This document shows positions 63,965 to 64,000 of a stretch of DNA of 64,000 bases, piece after piece. Position 1 is the first letter of the stretch, and every line of letters begins with the position of its first letter. The notes below the pieces were generated by a model. That model was not told the DNA's origin and did no database searches. It saw only the letters and a program-made list of their open reading frames with translations. The stretch lies in contig JAGVSM010004505.1 in NCBI GenBank assembly GCA_022494885.1, forward strand, positions 28,969 through 92,968, given 5' to 3'. A program made the translations under genes and the position numbers. This stretch comes from Micrasema longulum (Eukaryota > Arthropoda > Insecta > Trichoptera > Brachycentridae).

Positions 63965-64000
63965 TGGATTTATCTTCACTACTTTATCCTTTTTCTAGGA

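Overview
The window looks like AT-rich animal (insect) nuclear DNA. There are spliced genes with GT-AG introns, a Kruppel homolog 1 (Kr-h1) zinc-finger gene, which is an insect juvenile-hormone response factor, and a dense load of eukaryotic transposable elements: non-LTR retrotransposons, Tc1/mariner, pogo-like, hAT, piggyBac-like, Ty3/gypsy and tRNA-derived SINEs. No bacterial operon, CRISPR array or ribosome-binding-site organisation is present. A hemipteran-like insect is a reasonable guess, but the sequence alone does not fix the order.

Three host loci are supported. (1) 7606-12224 (+) is a two-exon RBR ubiquitin ligase gene of the RBCK1/HOIL-1 type. It keeps RING1, IBR and RING2 with the C-terminal Cys/His tail but shows no ubiquitin-like or NZF domain. 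An exon-like RING1-only fragment of the same family lies at 438-659 (+). (2) 24552-25300 (-) is SmB/SNRPB, the spliceosomal Sm core protein; its first coding exon contributes only the ATG. (3) 35912-37343 (-) is Kr-h1, two coding exons and eight C2H2 fingers. Its upstream side (37.3-42.1 kb) is unusually GC-rich and carries seven CACGTG E-boxes, the core of known juvenile-hormone response elements.

The rest is a transposon landscape. 0-7 kb: RING fragment, a 5'-truncated LINE (3.65-5.41 kb), an unusual array of ATTGTCC motifs (5.41-5.71 kb) and a SINE. 7.6-12.2 kb: the RBR gene, whose intron holds a Tc1-like element with exact TA duplications, a 49-bp perfect palindrome and a tRNA-Gly-like SINE. 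12.7-14.3 kb: a hAT-like element inserted in a 22-bp minisatellite and itself carrying two older insertions. 16-24 kb: a piggyBac-like MITE, LINE and gypsy remnants, two adjacent MITEs, and a SINE split by another insertion. 24.5-25.5 kb: SmB. 26-35 kb: decayed transposase-like and LINE ORFs, fold-back repeats (family 'P') and a hAT remnant. 35-42 kb: Kr-h1 and its regulatory-looking upstream DNA, with a fold-back MITE at 40.7 kb. 42-64 kb: no host gene recognised; SINEs, LINE tails, MITEs, two CpG-rich islands and nested insertions.

The three host genes do not form a pathway (ubiquitin signalling, splicing, hormone-responsive transcription). The most unusual features are the ATTGTCC array, the fold-back family P, the E-box-rich Kr-h1 upstream region, the HOIL-1-like gene stripped of its targeting domains, and LINE 3' UTR hairpins that show a compensatory base change. 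All family names for repeats (S1, S2, P, B, C, M1) are local labels defined in the entries below.
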